DNA of 64,000 bases from Nematostella vectensis (Eukaryota; Cnidaria; Anthozoa; Actiniaria; Edwardsiidae): the NCBI RefSeq assembly GCF_932526225.1, contig NC_064043.1:8299501-8363500 (forward strand), in the 5' to 3' direction. This document shows, piece by piece, positions 10,901-23,658 of this stretch. Position numbers and translations under genes: made by a program. How positions within the stretch are numbered: position 1 is the first letter of the stretch; every line of letters begins with the position of its first letter. Under the pieces are notes generated by a model. The model was not told where the DNA came from. It was given only the letters and a program-made list of their open reading frames with translations, and did not search any database.

Positions 10901-13900
10901 TTAAACATATGTTTATACTGTATCTCTTCATCCTTACCAATTAATTCAGATTTCCTCAAAGTACTGCATGCAATTATGCTCCGTAGTTTATACTTATTTC
11001 AAATAAGGTTGCACTTGGTGAATCAAATAAATAAGCAATAGGCAATAGCAAATGAATACGCAAATAAGCGTAAATACAAATCCAGCAAGCTGTAGAATTC
11101 TTGTTTATGTTCTTATATAAACATGCACATGGCTTTCAGATACAACTATTTAGCAGTTCTTCACATGAACCACTGCGAGTTATTGCACATTGAAACAGGT
11201 GTATATACCTGTTTATGGCCAAATAGTTGAAAAACATTCCTGGAAATGAAAGTGACAGCACCATTGCTTGACAATGCAAACAGAAATCCATTCATACACT
11301 GCGAAGAAGAGAAAGAAAAAAATGGTGGTTTCCATCATAAAATATGATCAAAATTGTTTTACAGTCCTACTGTAACACTATAACTATACTGGAATTACGC
11401 ACTTGTGCGGAAGCGCATAATTTGGCTTTCTCCGCGTAATCCACAAATTTCCGTGTAATCCCGCATAATTTGGCTAAATTTTGAAAGACAAAACATTTAA
11501 TTGCTCAGCGGATGTGTTCTTTTAGGGTTCTTACCTCTATTTCTCGTAAAAAAAAGAGTGTGATAGAGCGTTAGAGTGCAATAGCATTAGAGTGCGATAT
11601 TTCAAACTGGATTTCGAAAACAAATAAAATGCCTAGGCATTCTTTGCTAAACCGCGAAGGCCTAGGACTAATAATAAAATATTTTTTTTCAAATAAAAAT
11701 TGGCTGGTGGCTAGGAGCCAATGAAAACTTGCCTAAGATATTTTCACGCAAAAAATTAACCTTTTCAAGTTATTTCGTGCTTCCCTTCGGTACAAAATGT
11801 AGTTTGGGGGTAACAGTTGATATTCCATGTAATTTAGCGCGTAATTCAGTAAAGAATCCCGCAAAATTTTGCTTTTTCAAGAAAAATGTATTGCAAAATC
11901 CCGCGTAATTTAGCACGTAATGATTGATTTTCCGTGTAATTTAGCGCGTAATTTAGCAAATAATCGCGCGTAATTTTGAGTTTTTTTTCGCGTAATTCCA
12001 TAAGCCCTGACTATATATAAATAAAATTGAAAAATACTGTTTTATTAAAGGGATTGCGTAAGAGAAGGCTACCATGTTATTTACCTCATCCAAAATTTCA
12101 CCAACTTCATCACCAGACAGGAAGGACGACTGAACAGCCGGCTCCTTAGCAAGTACAGATGTTGTCAAGTCTAAAAAATAAATAAAGTGCTGCTAGTAAC
12201 ATCAAAAATAAAAATAATTAAGAAAAATCTTGACCAATCAAGGCTCGTTTTATTTGAACTTGACCTTGATTTAGCCAACAAGTTCATTTTTAGCCAACTT
12301 TTTGTGTGCTACAAATGGGAGTGTTGATAAGAGAAAATGTAAATTTACCAAAAAAAATCTATTGAACAGATTTTGATATTTTTATCTAGTGCTATCTAAA
12401 AGTGAAAAAATATTAGTATCATTACTACTGAGATTATTAAATTCAACTGAATCTGGTTTTGGTTGATTCTCCGAGTGCACGTCACTGCAGAACCAACACA
12501 AAGTCTGATCCCTGACGGCTATTTTTTTAGATCGCCTGCATCTTGTTTAACAAGCGATCTAACAATAGTTTAGAATATTTGCTTTTACCAATCTAATAAT
12601 ATCCGAATTTGAGCAGTTAAAGTCACAATTTTTGTCTTTTGGAAAGATAAGTCCTAGTGTTTTTTTTCCAGGCCTCATGGGACAGATTCTCTCATAAAAT
12701 GATTGAAAACAGAGGGCTGTCACAAGATGGCTGGAGAAAAGGTCAAAACTAGTCCATTCCTGCTTCTGTTTCAAGGTCTCATTCATGAATGGATGTGATA
12801 AAAAATCCATAAATATTGTCATAACAGTTGTACTGGTCTTTCTGTAAAAGGTTGTTTACCATTATGAATTTTCATGTAGTTGACAGCCATCTGTAGGACG
12901 GTGGTCTTGTCGAGCTTCTTGCGGGAAGAAGCACACATGGGCACCATTGCTGCCAGCTCTGTGATGTAGACATTGAGCTTATCTCTCCTCCGCTTTTCAC
13001 TCTCATTTCTAGTGGTTCTGAAACAGAACTAAAAAATATTAACTCTAATAGTTCAAAAACACATTATTGGAGCAATGTGGGTGGATGAATTGATTCAGGT
13101 TTGTTGCATACATTAAATAGAGAATGGAAAGTGCGCGCATACATTTTTTATTCACGAGTTGTGCAGTTTAAAAAAAAACGAACGAGTGAGCAAAAAAACT
13201 GTACAAAGCACTTTCCATGCTGTATTTTGTTTATTATATACATACTGAGGAATTTATAATAAGCTTATCACATAACATTTTATTAGACTTGGCTGCAGAG
13301 GCTACGAGGTTAAAGCTGTTTGACGGTTCAGTTGAAGACAGACAGAAACTTACATTGAAATGAATCTGTCTCGCTAATGTCACGCACGAGACTGTAGCTC
13401 ATGTTACACAAGTAGTGCACTTTTTAAACTATAAAATCTCGACATCTATGAAATAAATAAATTACGAATTAAAATTTACTGAATATGTTTTCAGTGAGTA
13501 TTTCTCAGTATGTATATAACAAGAGTGTACTAGCTATATATATATGATCTTGTACTATGAAGAATGTAACAAAAAATGAGGTATTAGAAATATATAATGA
13601 CAACTCAATAAATAAAAGAGACATCAAGCGAGAAAGACAGCGGTCAAAACATACGGACAAATAAGGAAAAGTACGATAATCAAATCTAAAGTATGTATTT
13701 CTCTATTAAAATAAACCACCTCCTTTCAAATAACCTTCCAGTAATAATTAAATCAGGTGGCAATCTCAACTATCTCAACCCATTTAATTTCTCCTGAGTC
13801 ACCCTTACTTCCTAAATGCTGCACTTTGAATGTAATTATCAAAAATTACCAAAATATTACCAAAGGGCTTCCTATTATCTGGTTATGGAACATTAAACCA

Positions 13901-16581
13901 CAACCGAAAACCAAGTAATAAAACACTTTAATCAGTCATATTTTATCCACTTGATGTCAATCTTTGCTAAAAACCTTAGTATCATAGCTTTATTACTTTA
14001 TTGTAGCTTTAAATTAAAATAAATCTGTAACAAACTTTGATATGTGAATATCTAAGAGAATACATACAGTAAATAAAAAAACAAACAAATATACAAACAA
14101 ATAAATAAGAATGTATGTGTTTGAAATGCCCATATTCAAAAAACCTTATTGATTAATCACAACCCTTTATTGGAGCTAACCTGGAGTTAACCTGAATGTT
14201 TCTCGATATCTTAATTCTAATCCCCTAAAACAATTCAAGGTTTTTCACTTTGACTTCATCGAGGTGCCCCCAGAATAGCCCCTAAGACATAATCAATAAA
14301 ACAGATTGCTTTCATTTTTGGTATGTCACAACAAATAGAAGAGCAAGCAAACCCTAGATACATGACACTGCTAAATTGTTTGACACTGCCAAATTGTAAC
14401 AAAAAATATGAGTGAGAAAACGGTGTGTAATATCCTTAAGCTGGAGGTCCTGTCTTCCCAAGCACCAGTGATCTCAACACACCTCATATACCTGTGTCAG
14501 TGCTAATTAACAAATAGACCTTATTTTTGCAGGCGTCTGTCTTCTAATAGATGCACAGAAGATGTCACAGTGTGTAGTAAACAACAGTCACGCAACTAAC
14601 TACATCTCGCGATGTACTTTTTTGTTCATCACAAGCTGTGACGTCATCTGTGCATCTATTTGAGGACAGACGCACACACAAAAAAAGATCTATTTGTTTT
14701 ATACATTACAAAATGGTTTTGGGCGACCGCCTGTATGAATGTGCCCTCTAATAACACATCGACCCGTGACCAATCAAAGAGCCCGATTTACCAGTGTCGT
14801 TGTATAAATTGCTGTATTGTGCTATAGAAATGCCACATACAGTAGGTATTTGCGTTTATCAGGAGTTCTTTACCTTCGCCTGGTTACTTTCACTGGCTCT
14901 TCTTTGACGTCTTTCTCTTCCTGGTTAAAGCTGTCAACATCTGGGTGCCCTCTTATTGACCTGGGTGGACACAATGTGTGTCAAAAAAATGTAGCACAGA
15001 ATATAAGTCCTATGTGCAAGATCATCTGATCTGCCCATTAGGAGGATAAACTATAAATACTGTAAAACCAAATGAAAGCAGCAAACTACTGTATTAGGGT
15101 GCATTGCTTCTCTCCCCCTTCCAGAAAAAAAATGAATTTCTTAAAGGAGATTCCAAATGACAATAAAGGAGCTGTTTAGTACTAAAGAAGCATAAAGATA
15201 AAAGAGACATGTATTAAATAATAATTTCTTGATTACAAATGTGCTGAATAAACCAGAAAACCTTTGTGATTATGATTGTCAAAATTTAACCAAACCAGCC
15301 CACACTTTATTTGAAGATGTTCTCTTTGCCATGTTGCAAACCAAGTAGAATTGGCTTGGTTATACAAAACCAGAAATCATTTGGTAGATTCTTTTCTTTT
15401 TAATAGTAATCTCAAAATCCTTGCCTGGATAAAATTATGTATTGTGTCTTAATTGCTTGCTAGAAAATTATGGCTAAGGAAGAATGATTCAATAAGTAAT
15501 ACCATGATCACCTCAGATTTTTTCGTTTTCTGACGGATGATTACTAGCGAAATAATAGATGGTTCTCAATTTCCCTCATGCATTAATGACGAGGGAGATT
15601 TAGAAGGCAGCTTCCTGATTGGCGCAGGAATAGACCCTGTGATACCTATCTTGAAATACCTATCTTGTGATACCTAAACAATGTTAGACTTGATCCATGT
15701 GGGATGATTTTGATTGCTTTAACTATCATGCTAATGATGTCAAAGAACTAAACTGTAGATAGTTAGAGCAACCATGTAAATCAACTATGTTAAATGTGAG
15801 AATTGTTTGTGAAAATGTATTGGTCTCTAGAGAGATAAAATGCCCTGATCCATTGAGCCGTGTTCGCTCATCCAGCCTAATATTACTCGTAGTTGCAAGT
15901 TTATTTCCTCAGTGCCTCTGATTATTCTGGTATCGCAATATTCAATGAGGAGTTCAGGCCATTAAACTATCCTAAAAAATACTTAACTCAAATAAACACA
16001 CATGGGACCTTATGCCAGGATGTGAAGTCTACACGGTTGATTCAAAACATAGAGTGATATGATGGATCTATTTAAAAAACAAGTACACAACAGGTACTTA
16101 TATAGTGTCTCACCTCACACATAAAAACACATTTATCATAACGGCTGTTCTAGCAAATCGTTTATAAATTCATATTATTTACGAGTAATTAATGAATTTA
16201 TGAGTTATACTTGAAAAGACAGATGGCGAATAAATGAAGCAGAACTCACTTAATAGTGAGTGTCCGAAACATAATTTCGGTTTGAAACTAAACAGTTGTT
16301 GAATACTATCAAATAAATGCAAAAATGTTGTCAGACATCGCTCAGGACTCGTTAGTAGAGACTAATTGTAAGAAAGAAAGGGTTCAACGTTGCTATTATT
16401 GTCGGCTAAAAGAAAAGGCGACCATCAATATAAGCAATCGATATCATTTTCATACGATAGGTGTACATACGCGGGTTTCTAAGTAATCTCAAGGAAAAAA
16501 GTCGTTGGTATATCAAAGCAAAGCTGCATTATTTAGCAGAGATTCATATACAACCTACCTTTGGTTTACACAGGTCTCCAT
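7976..16581 (-). CDS. bHLH-PAS transcription factor, ARNT/BMAL(Cycle)-CLOCK group, 3' end missing
   Basis: Nine coding exons on the minus strand: 16581-16559, 14960-14874, 13017-12860, 12170-12085, 11298-11209, 10735-10621, 10066-9929, 8979-8796 and 8082-7976. All have GT-AG borders and compatible phases, giving 329 residues with no stop. Residues 36-88 are a bHLH: NESEKRRRDKLN basic region, then LDKTTVLQMAVNYMK as helix 2. PAS-A follows (FLSGDEVGEILDE, GFLFALSSNGAVTFIS, IHPDDRNLVF, IHVCGYSNCW). PAS-B begins with FNARHTMDGKFLYVD and ELLGTSLYTYVHMEDL. The loop length of the bHLH and the PAS motifs resemble BMAL/ARNT more than CLOCK. Such factors heterodimerise in the nucleus and bind E-box-like sites, for example in the circadian clock. 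The rest of PAS-B and the C-terminus were not found; they may lie among the repeats at 2.7-7.9 kb or left of the window. Confidence 0.8.
8398..8520. mobile_element. Possible LINE 3'-end remnant
   Basis: A short run of ATCAATCAATCAAACAATCAA is followed by TTATTACCGTCTCTCGCAG. A tetranucleotide tail joined to unique sequence resembles LINE 3' tails, as at 51455. No coding part is present. Confidence 0.2.
8615..8785. repeat. CTGT-rich imperfect simple repeat
   Basis: Irregular CTGTCTGT and TGTGCATCTGT repeats in the intron between the two PAS-B exons. Reading frames through it are incidental. Confidence 0.7.
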
Positions 16582-18230
16582 TTGTTAAGTATATATATAA
16601 AATGCAATGTCAGTACAGAAGAAATTAGAACATCGCTCTGCCATGACACAAACTTGGCGGGTAATAAACAACTCAACATTTCGCTTCTCGCTTCTCTCCA
16701 CGACTTAGATTACTAAAATGCATGGTGGACAGATTCCTCCAACGATAGCATCAAATGGCAGGTTTTGACATATTACCGAGATGCGGGTGATCCAAACTGT
16801 TCTTTCATGGAGATAGCCCATGGAATTTGAAGTAAGCAGCAGTGTTCCATAAAAAAAACCCACAGAGAAACAATCCTTGAAAATAAACAACCCAAATTCT
16901 ACGACAGTATTAACAGGATATTGGGCTTTTAGTCTTTCAAAGATGGAGAGTAATCATGGGCAAAAATCGTCGTTATTTGGAGGAAATTCCGGCCAGAGTA
17001 CTCGACTTGCCGTGCTAAACTCAAGCTTTGGCTAGCACTCGGCCCCAGGCCCTAAACAACATGTTCCAAACCGGAAAAATGGACTGTAATGTCCCGTTCC
17101 CCTCTCCCCCCGGGGTATTACGCTAATGACTCTACACGTTAACGAACGAGAAGATTTGTGCTAGAATTCTTTGCTGCAATTTGTTATTGCATCACAAACA
17201 GCTTCAAAATGCAATTAATTAGGTAAAAACGTTTTGTACGTTAATGCGTCTTACTTTATTACCCCGCGCTCTCTAGCGGTGAGTGGGAAACACGGGGGAA
17301 GTCAGGCGAGCGTTCGATGAGAAAGTATGACGTAAAAACAAAAACACCCCCTAAGGCAATGTCTCACAAAAAAACTGGTAGTCAGCTCTCCAAAATTTTC
17401 GTCTGCCCTGAAAGGAGTCTAATCAAAAACGAAATTTTGGCGAGTCGACTACCAGATTTTTGGTGAACCATATACTCCAATACTCGGGTTAACGAACAAG
17501 ACAAATTAGGGTATTTTGATTGATTCCTTACGACAATGAGATAAGGTACAGGAACCAGTATATTAATCACTTATTTTCCATATACGCGGGCAATTCTATT
17601 AGCCTTAATTTCATGGGTATGCCATTACGCATATATATTACAACGGCGCTAATAGGGCTTATAATATATTACTACGGCGCGTATAACACCATCATTGTAG
17701 GTCAAGTTATGCTGGCCGTTTTAGCCAGCAGGGTTTTACTCAGCAGGGTTTTGGCCAGCAGGGTCCAGAAAATAAAGACAGTCTGGCTGACAGCCAGACC
17801 GTGATCCTTTGGGAGCTACTAAAGCGGGCCTCATAGTATCAGAGTGCATTTCACGGCGGTTTTTTCCATTTCTTGACAAGGGGCGAAAGAAAAACCCGAA
17901 AAAGAGCAGATTTTGGGCTAGTTTCGCAGCCGTTCTTGGTGTCGCTACCCTTCCCCTACTTACTTTGGGCGCGACGCGCTAATGTAATAGCGATATGTAA
18001 TGTTTTTTTTTATTGGGATACCTGTGGTAGTAAACGTTATGTTATGATCATCCAAGAAATCAGCACAGTTGCGCGATTGCCAATAGTCTTAGTTTGTTTG
18101 AAAATTTCGGTGTGCTCACATGCTGGCGCAATTTTTTCCGCCTAAAAATGCTCGGTTTCGCAAAACGGGGTGCTCGCAAAAGACCATTCGGGGGACCTAT
18201 TCTTATGCGCCTAATGCACTGTTTTCCTTA
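16582..18230. other. 5' flank of bHLH-PAS gene; otherwise nothing recognised
   Basis: The promoter and 5'UTR of the bHLH-PAS gene must lie here, but no TATA or initiator could be assigned. Three imperfect copies of GCCAGCAGGGTTTT sit at 17710-17770. Short frames (17520-17804, 17873-18145) have no domain. Confidence 0.4.
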
Positions 18231-18383
18231 GCCTCGTCCCTAGGCTTTTCGGCGGGCCTATCACGCTATGCATGGCTATGACGTCACAGGCCCTTTCTGC
18301 TAGCTTCCGCCATATTGGAAAGTGTGAGTCTGCGCGCAAAGCATCATGGAGCTGACATCAAGGGAGTAGACTGGGGACGAGGC
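18231..18383. mobile_element. MITE with TA target duplication, carrying CRE and YY1-like motifs
   Basis: Inverted termini GCCTCGTCCCTAG and CTGGGGACGAGGC bound a 153-bp element flanked by TA on both sides (18229-18230 and 18384-18385). Inside are TGACGTCA (18279-18286) and CCGCCATATTGG (18308-18319). It is too short to code. TA duplication suggests mobilisation by a Tc1/mariner-type transposase, which is inference. Confidence 0.7.
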
Positions 18384-18796
18384 TATCGTTTTCGATTTTT
18401 GATTACCCCTCAGCCCTTTTATGAAGGACTTGGGGTAAAAAAAGATTTAATAAGGATTTAAATAAGTGTGATTGTAAATATCTAATTCTAGAAAGTTCTA
18501 GTATTGTAAGATATACTTTTGTAGATAGTGAAAGTTCGAGGTGTTCTAGAATGTAGCGTGACAAATACAAATGAAAAGCCATTTAGTTGTTTCTAAAACT
18601 TGCTTGCGTGAGCGATTTTTAAATCACATACATTTGGGAAAGTTCGTAAGATATACTCCATAGTCAGTTTAATCAAATTTAGAGTATTTGGTAATTGAGA
18701 GCATAGTAGTCGAGAGCATAGATAGAAGTTTTTTGGCAATCTAAAACTTGTTTATCGTCGTAAGTCAAATAGAAAAGTACACCGTTTGTAGTCGGA

Positions 18797-20860
18797 TTGA
18801 AAAAGAGCACAGTAGTCGAATTGAAAGGGAAATCGCAGTCGAAAGGAAAAAGAACATCGAAAATGAGATATGTGTATCGTCGAAAAGAAGTAACGAGAGG
18901 TCATAGTCGTAAGTCATCGTGGAGAAGTGACAGTTATCATCTCGAAGAAATCATCGTAAACGAAAAAAAAATATCTTGGCTAAACCAAGGCAGAAAAGGG
19001 TGGCAGAGCAAGGTTTTACAAAGAAGACGACAAGTGAACAATCAAGTCGAATTGATGGGTAAGAAAACAGAGAAAGAAGAGAGAATTCTACAGCGGCGAA
19101 GTAGACGGAAACGGAAACCCTCAGAGCGGAGGTAAATCCAACGAAGACAATAACCTTAGAGAGGCTTAAACAGTCTAAGTCGAGAAGGAAAGCGGCGAAG
19201 AGCAAAGAGGAAGGCATGGCCTTCTACAATAAGAAACCGACTTACCTAGTCGAAGAGTGGCAAGGGACGCGAGAGAAAGGCTAAACGACCAACTAGAGTA
19301 GAGATGGAGATTTGGAAGCTCTGTCTAGCGTGTACGAAAAAAGACGAGATAGCGATAATGTCAGCAAATTGCCGAGTCAGGAAACGGTGAACAGAACAGA
19401 ACAGGTAACAAGAATATCTTCACTCCAGGAGAGACGAGTTACCGAGTATCGCGCCAAACACTTCGCAGAAGGTTAGGCGAACCCAGCAGGAAAGATAAAG
19501 GCACAGGAAAGGGCGAGGCAAATGGAGGCAAGCCTGCTGAAAAGAATGGGAAAATATTGAGACAGAAAAGAGAAAAATAGAAGAAGAATACGCTAAAAAG
19601 TTGAGAGAACTTGAATCGCAGTTAGCTCAAAACAAACTAATCGACGCCAAAAAAGAAGTGAAAATATATCGAGTGAATTCTTAAAAAGAGATCGACAAGG
19701 AGCTCGGGAAAGAGCAGGATAAGAGCCAGGAATACGGCGTTATCGAAGGGAGCGAACAGAACCCGAAGATTGGGATGGAGAGTTAAAGAGTGTTCAAGAC
19801 TGAAGAGCGGGAGAGAGATAGTGAATGTGAAGTGTATTGCGAAGATTCGCCTGCGATGAAAATAGGTCAGGATCTTTGGAGATAGCTCAAAAAAGTGTCA
19901 ATTCCAGTGTTTAGCGGCGAGAAGGGTAATTATGAGAATTTGAAAGCGGCCTTTGAAGCATGCATAGATAATGCACCGGCGATTCCAGAATATAAACTTC
20001 TACAGATCAGACAATACCTTTCGTACGAGAGGCCCTTAAAAGCATCGAAAGCCGGAATCATTCGGCTAACGCCAACGTGGCCGCGAAGAGCAGACTTGAG
20101 AGAAAATATGGCAGAAGGAGGAGGCAGATCACGCTGCATCTCCAAGAACTTGAGAAATTTAAAGCCGTCAGGCCAGGTCACCTGAGAGATATCAAGAAGT
20201 TTGCCGATCTTCTAGACGTCGTGGTTAATAATCCCAAAGAAGCAAGACGGCATGAGGAGCTGGGTAATGGCTCGCTCGACGCCAAGCTACTAAAGTAAAT
20301 GACATCCTCGAAAAACCAGGGCGTCAAGGTCACATGCGCGAGAACGAGGCGAAGCAAGGCCGGAGGGGGTAGGGGCCGGGAGAGAAGTCTTCTTCTTCCT
20401 ATCTCTTCTCTCCCGCCCCTTTCCCCTTCTCGTTCTCGCGCCTCGTACCGCTACCCTCGACACCTAAGGTACTAGAGGATGACGGAGACAATGCTATCTT
20501 AGAACCCTAGACGGGTCTTTGAGAGATACAACACAGAATAATGAGTGCGGAGACCCTACGAGATCGGGTGATTTTAAGAGGCGGAGTTCCAGACCATAGC
20601 TGCCGAGACGCTACGCGGGATATCGAAAGGAACCACTGGTGAACATCGTAGAGACCAGACGAACTTTGGGCTTTAGGCAACAAGCAACGACAAAACGATC
20701 GCGAGTCCAAGGTGTGCGGCGAAATGCACCCAGTTTCGTTATGTCACACCTTTAAAGCCATGGCCGTACTCAAAAGCTCGGAAGCTTCGAAGCAACATGA
20801 GCTTGTGCTATCATTTTTGCTACTTAATCTACGCTTCCCGAAATACAGTAGGGAGATAGA
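18797..20860 (+). pseudogene. Decayed BEL/Pao-type retrotransposon gag region
   Basis: A highly basic frame (18797-19135) and a Lys/Glu-rich region lead into a gag-like segment with VFSGEKGNYENLKAAF and YKLLQIRQYLS (from 19895). A frame change follows, then RLERKYG, FADLLDVV and RHEELGNGSLDAKLLK (20098-20298). Near 20712, CGEMHPVSLCHTFKAM resembles the zinc-knuckle region that follows. These match the DUF1759-type gag of Pao retrotransposons as I remember it. Several stops and frame changes break it. No protease, reverse transcriptase or integrase was seen downstream, so it is a truncated, inactive copy. LTRs could not be defined. Confidence 0.6.
20333..20447. repeat. Imperfect inverted repeat, about 115 bp
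   Basis: GCGAGAACGAG and GGGGCCGGGAGAGAAG on the left mirror CTTCTCTCCCGCCCC and CTCGTTCTCGCG on the right around a TCTTCTTCTTCC centre. It lies within the decayed gag region and can fold into a long hairpin. Confidence 0.5.
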
Positions 20861-21143
20861 AGGCGGACACACTTGTTTCTGCATCACCCCTTTGGAACAG
20901 TCTCCCTATTACGACAATGCGAATCGAACAACCTGTGCCCTTCAAGAAATCTCTAAAAGAATTTTACCATATGATTTTGTTATTTACTGTTAATTTTTAA
21001 TATAGTTCTTCTTAGTACTTTACAACATAGTCTTATACGTATTAGATAGCTATATAGCCAGCAGTCAAAAAAGGGGTTACTTAATGAATAAACAGAGGCA
21101 AGAGAGTGAAGAGACGTTTGCTTCGATTTACGTACAATATCCA

Positions 21144-21286
21144 CAGGGGCGTAGCCAGGGGTTGCCCCCCCTTTCCAGCAGCCAAAAATACAGTAAATGT
21201 ATGATACATTATCTAAAACACAGGAGAAAGGCCTTAAGAAGGGCCTTTTGGGCCCTTTCCTGTTAAAGACCCTGGCTACCCCGCTG
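21144..21286. mobile_element. hAT-like MITE with 5-bp target duplication
   Basis: A 143-bp palindromic element. Left end CAGGGGCGTAGCCAGGG and right end CCCTGGCTACCCCGCTG are inverted, and ATCCA flanks both sides (21139-21143 and 21287-21291). The interior shares GCCAAAAATACAGTAAATG and the GGGCCTTTTGGGCCC block with the copy at 63050, in opposite orientation. The termini resemble hAT elements; classification is inference. Confidence 0.75.
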
Positions 21287-21291
21287 ATCCA

Positions 21292-23236
21292 GGGACTCTT
21301 TCTCAAAACACCCGGGAATTCTCGGACCCGAAAACGTTTTATTCCTTAAATTTGAAAAGCTGCCTAATTCCTATAAAATTTGCGGTATCTAAATAAAATA
21401 TCGTCAAACATCGTATTTTACGACAAATATTCATGTGAAGGATGACCCTCTTCATAGGTTCATAGATTTTGATCTTTCCCGAACTTCTCGGGCCCGAAAT
21501 TCACATGGCTTAAATATTAAGAAAGTTATCGGGACCTTGCATATATATATATATATATATATATACACCTATCCCAATAAACGTCGGCAGTGCAAATGGC
21601 AATTGTCAAATGGCAGTTCTAAGACCAATCACTGCTTATGGGTATAATGATTTGTAAGAATAAAGATTATAAGTAATATAATAGCAGAAATTATCAACAT
21701 TTCCCTACATTTAGCAGAAATTTGACTAGTTTCATGGTATTTTTTAATAGCATAACTGCCATTTGAGAATTGTCATTAGCCATTTGCACTGACAACATAT
21801 TTTGAAATAGGTGTGTATATATATGTGTTGTGTTCTAAAATTCATAATCAAATTGTCTTGACAATAACAACTTTGATTATTATTTCTATGGATCATTTGT
21901 TTAGTTCTCTTCTAACAGTTCATTAGGTAACAATTTTAACTTAACTTAAAATTCAAAAACATTCTTAAGAACATTTTCAGCCTTAAAGTAGTCCAAAAAT
22001 AAGAACAACCCAGCCACAACTGAAAATAAGACGTTCTTAGAATAAAAAGTGTACATGGAATTTGTCAAGCGGGTATCTTGGTAACTGACATTATAAAATG
22101 GCTTTTTATTGAAAAGATTAACCTACCACCCCATGTCGGGATTCTCTGCTGACCTGTTTCTTTTACCTCGCTTTTCATTAATTCAAGGAAATCGCATTAA
22201 CCGAATTAAAAAATATTTCATTTTCTATCTATCTAGGCGATGTGTGAGTCACGATTTACAACTGTGCCGCTTTATCGCTTTTAAAATTTCTCGAGTTCAC
22301 GACTCGTCATATGCGATAAAGTCAAAACCCGAGTGTAAGAACCAAGTGATTTGTCACCAAGCAGAAATGTTGGATTTTAATACTCTAAAATATAAAAACC
22401 TGCTTACCCCCTACCCAAACAAAAAAAACAACCCCTATCCCTAAAAAAGGAAGTTCTTATGAAGGCTCACTTGTGAAAAATGAAACCAATTTTTTTAACA
22501 TCATTTAATTTGCTAAAAAAAATGAAAAATATATGGAAATTATACGAACCTTTCTTGTATGGCTGTTTTAAAAATCTTGGTTCTTATATTACGGGTTTTT
22601 AACGTACGCTTCTGGGAAATGCTAGGACCATTCAGCTACAAACAACTAGTTTTTCGAGCCTAAGGGTTGTTCGACTTCTCACGTTTTAGCTATTTAATAA
22701 AATAATCACTCTTAAGATCACTTGAAGTTCAATAAAGCGCTTCCCTTCTTTCCATCATGAATTCACCGTCATCTTTGTGACCTACGTCATCGAGGGTGCA
22801 TATAACCCAGCACGCCTTCAACCTTCCGGTACCTGTTTTTAAATTCCGCTTCCGCATTGGTAATAACGACTGCCAATCATTCTGCAAATAGGTATATATC
22901 ATGTCCGCACATCATGTAACCTGATACAACTCATGCTTCATAAAAAAACGGTTCACTTTTGTCCTTGTTTCAATTGTTGTATCGTTTTCAATATCGTTTA
23001 CAAATTTTGCGGTCTATTTGCAAAACCTTTTTTTTTTTTTTTTGCAAAACGGCTTTTTGGGTGGCATACTCGCTCGCGTTCAGGCTTTTGGCGTTTTAGC
23101 AAAATAACAACAGCAAAAAACAACTTATCTAGCTCTTACGTATACGCCAGAATGTTTCTTTGCCAGAAAGGACTTATTTCCATTTTAATATTATTTTTTC
23201 GACGTTCTCTGGCTTGACAGGCACATCATTTCTGTG
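21292..23236. other. Intergenic; only a TA microsatellite
   Basis: AT-rich. An (AT)n run lies at 21540-21566. Short frames (22109-22444, 22933-23217) have no domain or splice context. Confidence 0.5.
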
Positions 23237-23242
23237 TTTATT
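23237..23242 (-). terminator. TAF7 polyadenylation signal
   Basis: AATAAA on the minus strand, 110 bp downstream of the TAF7 stop codon at 23352-23354. Confidence 0.5.
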
Positions 23243-23351
23243 TTGGATTTGCCTCTCAAAAAATACGTAAAACATATAATACAACCAACAGTCTCTGTTA
23301 TATTGATTGTGTCTTTAAAGTATTCCTATGTACATTCAGAATCCTGAGACA

Positions 23352-23600
23352 TTAACTGGTGTCGGCGGCCATTTCGCTCTCCAGTTTTTCAAGCTGCAAG
23401 AAAGGGTACATGTTATCGTTAATAGAGCTATACAACGCAACCCTTCTAAGTGACTTTCACAAGCTCGACATTTATCATTAATTCAGTTATACAGCTATAC
23501 CCTCTACTAAGTGACCCCTTTCACAACCTCTTTCAAGCAGCCAAGGCCACAATTTTCCAGAATGAAATAAAATGTTTAGTATTTGCTCAGTGCAAACAAT

Positions 23601-23658
<58 letters not shown>

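Noticed and set aside
18279-18319. CRE plus YY1 motif as a gene promoter
   Set aside because: Both lie inside a TA-flanked MITE with inverted ends, and no gene start follows.
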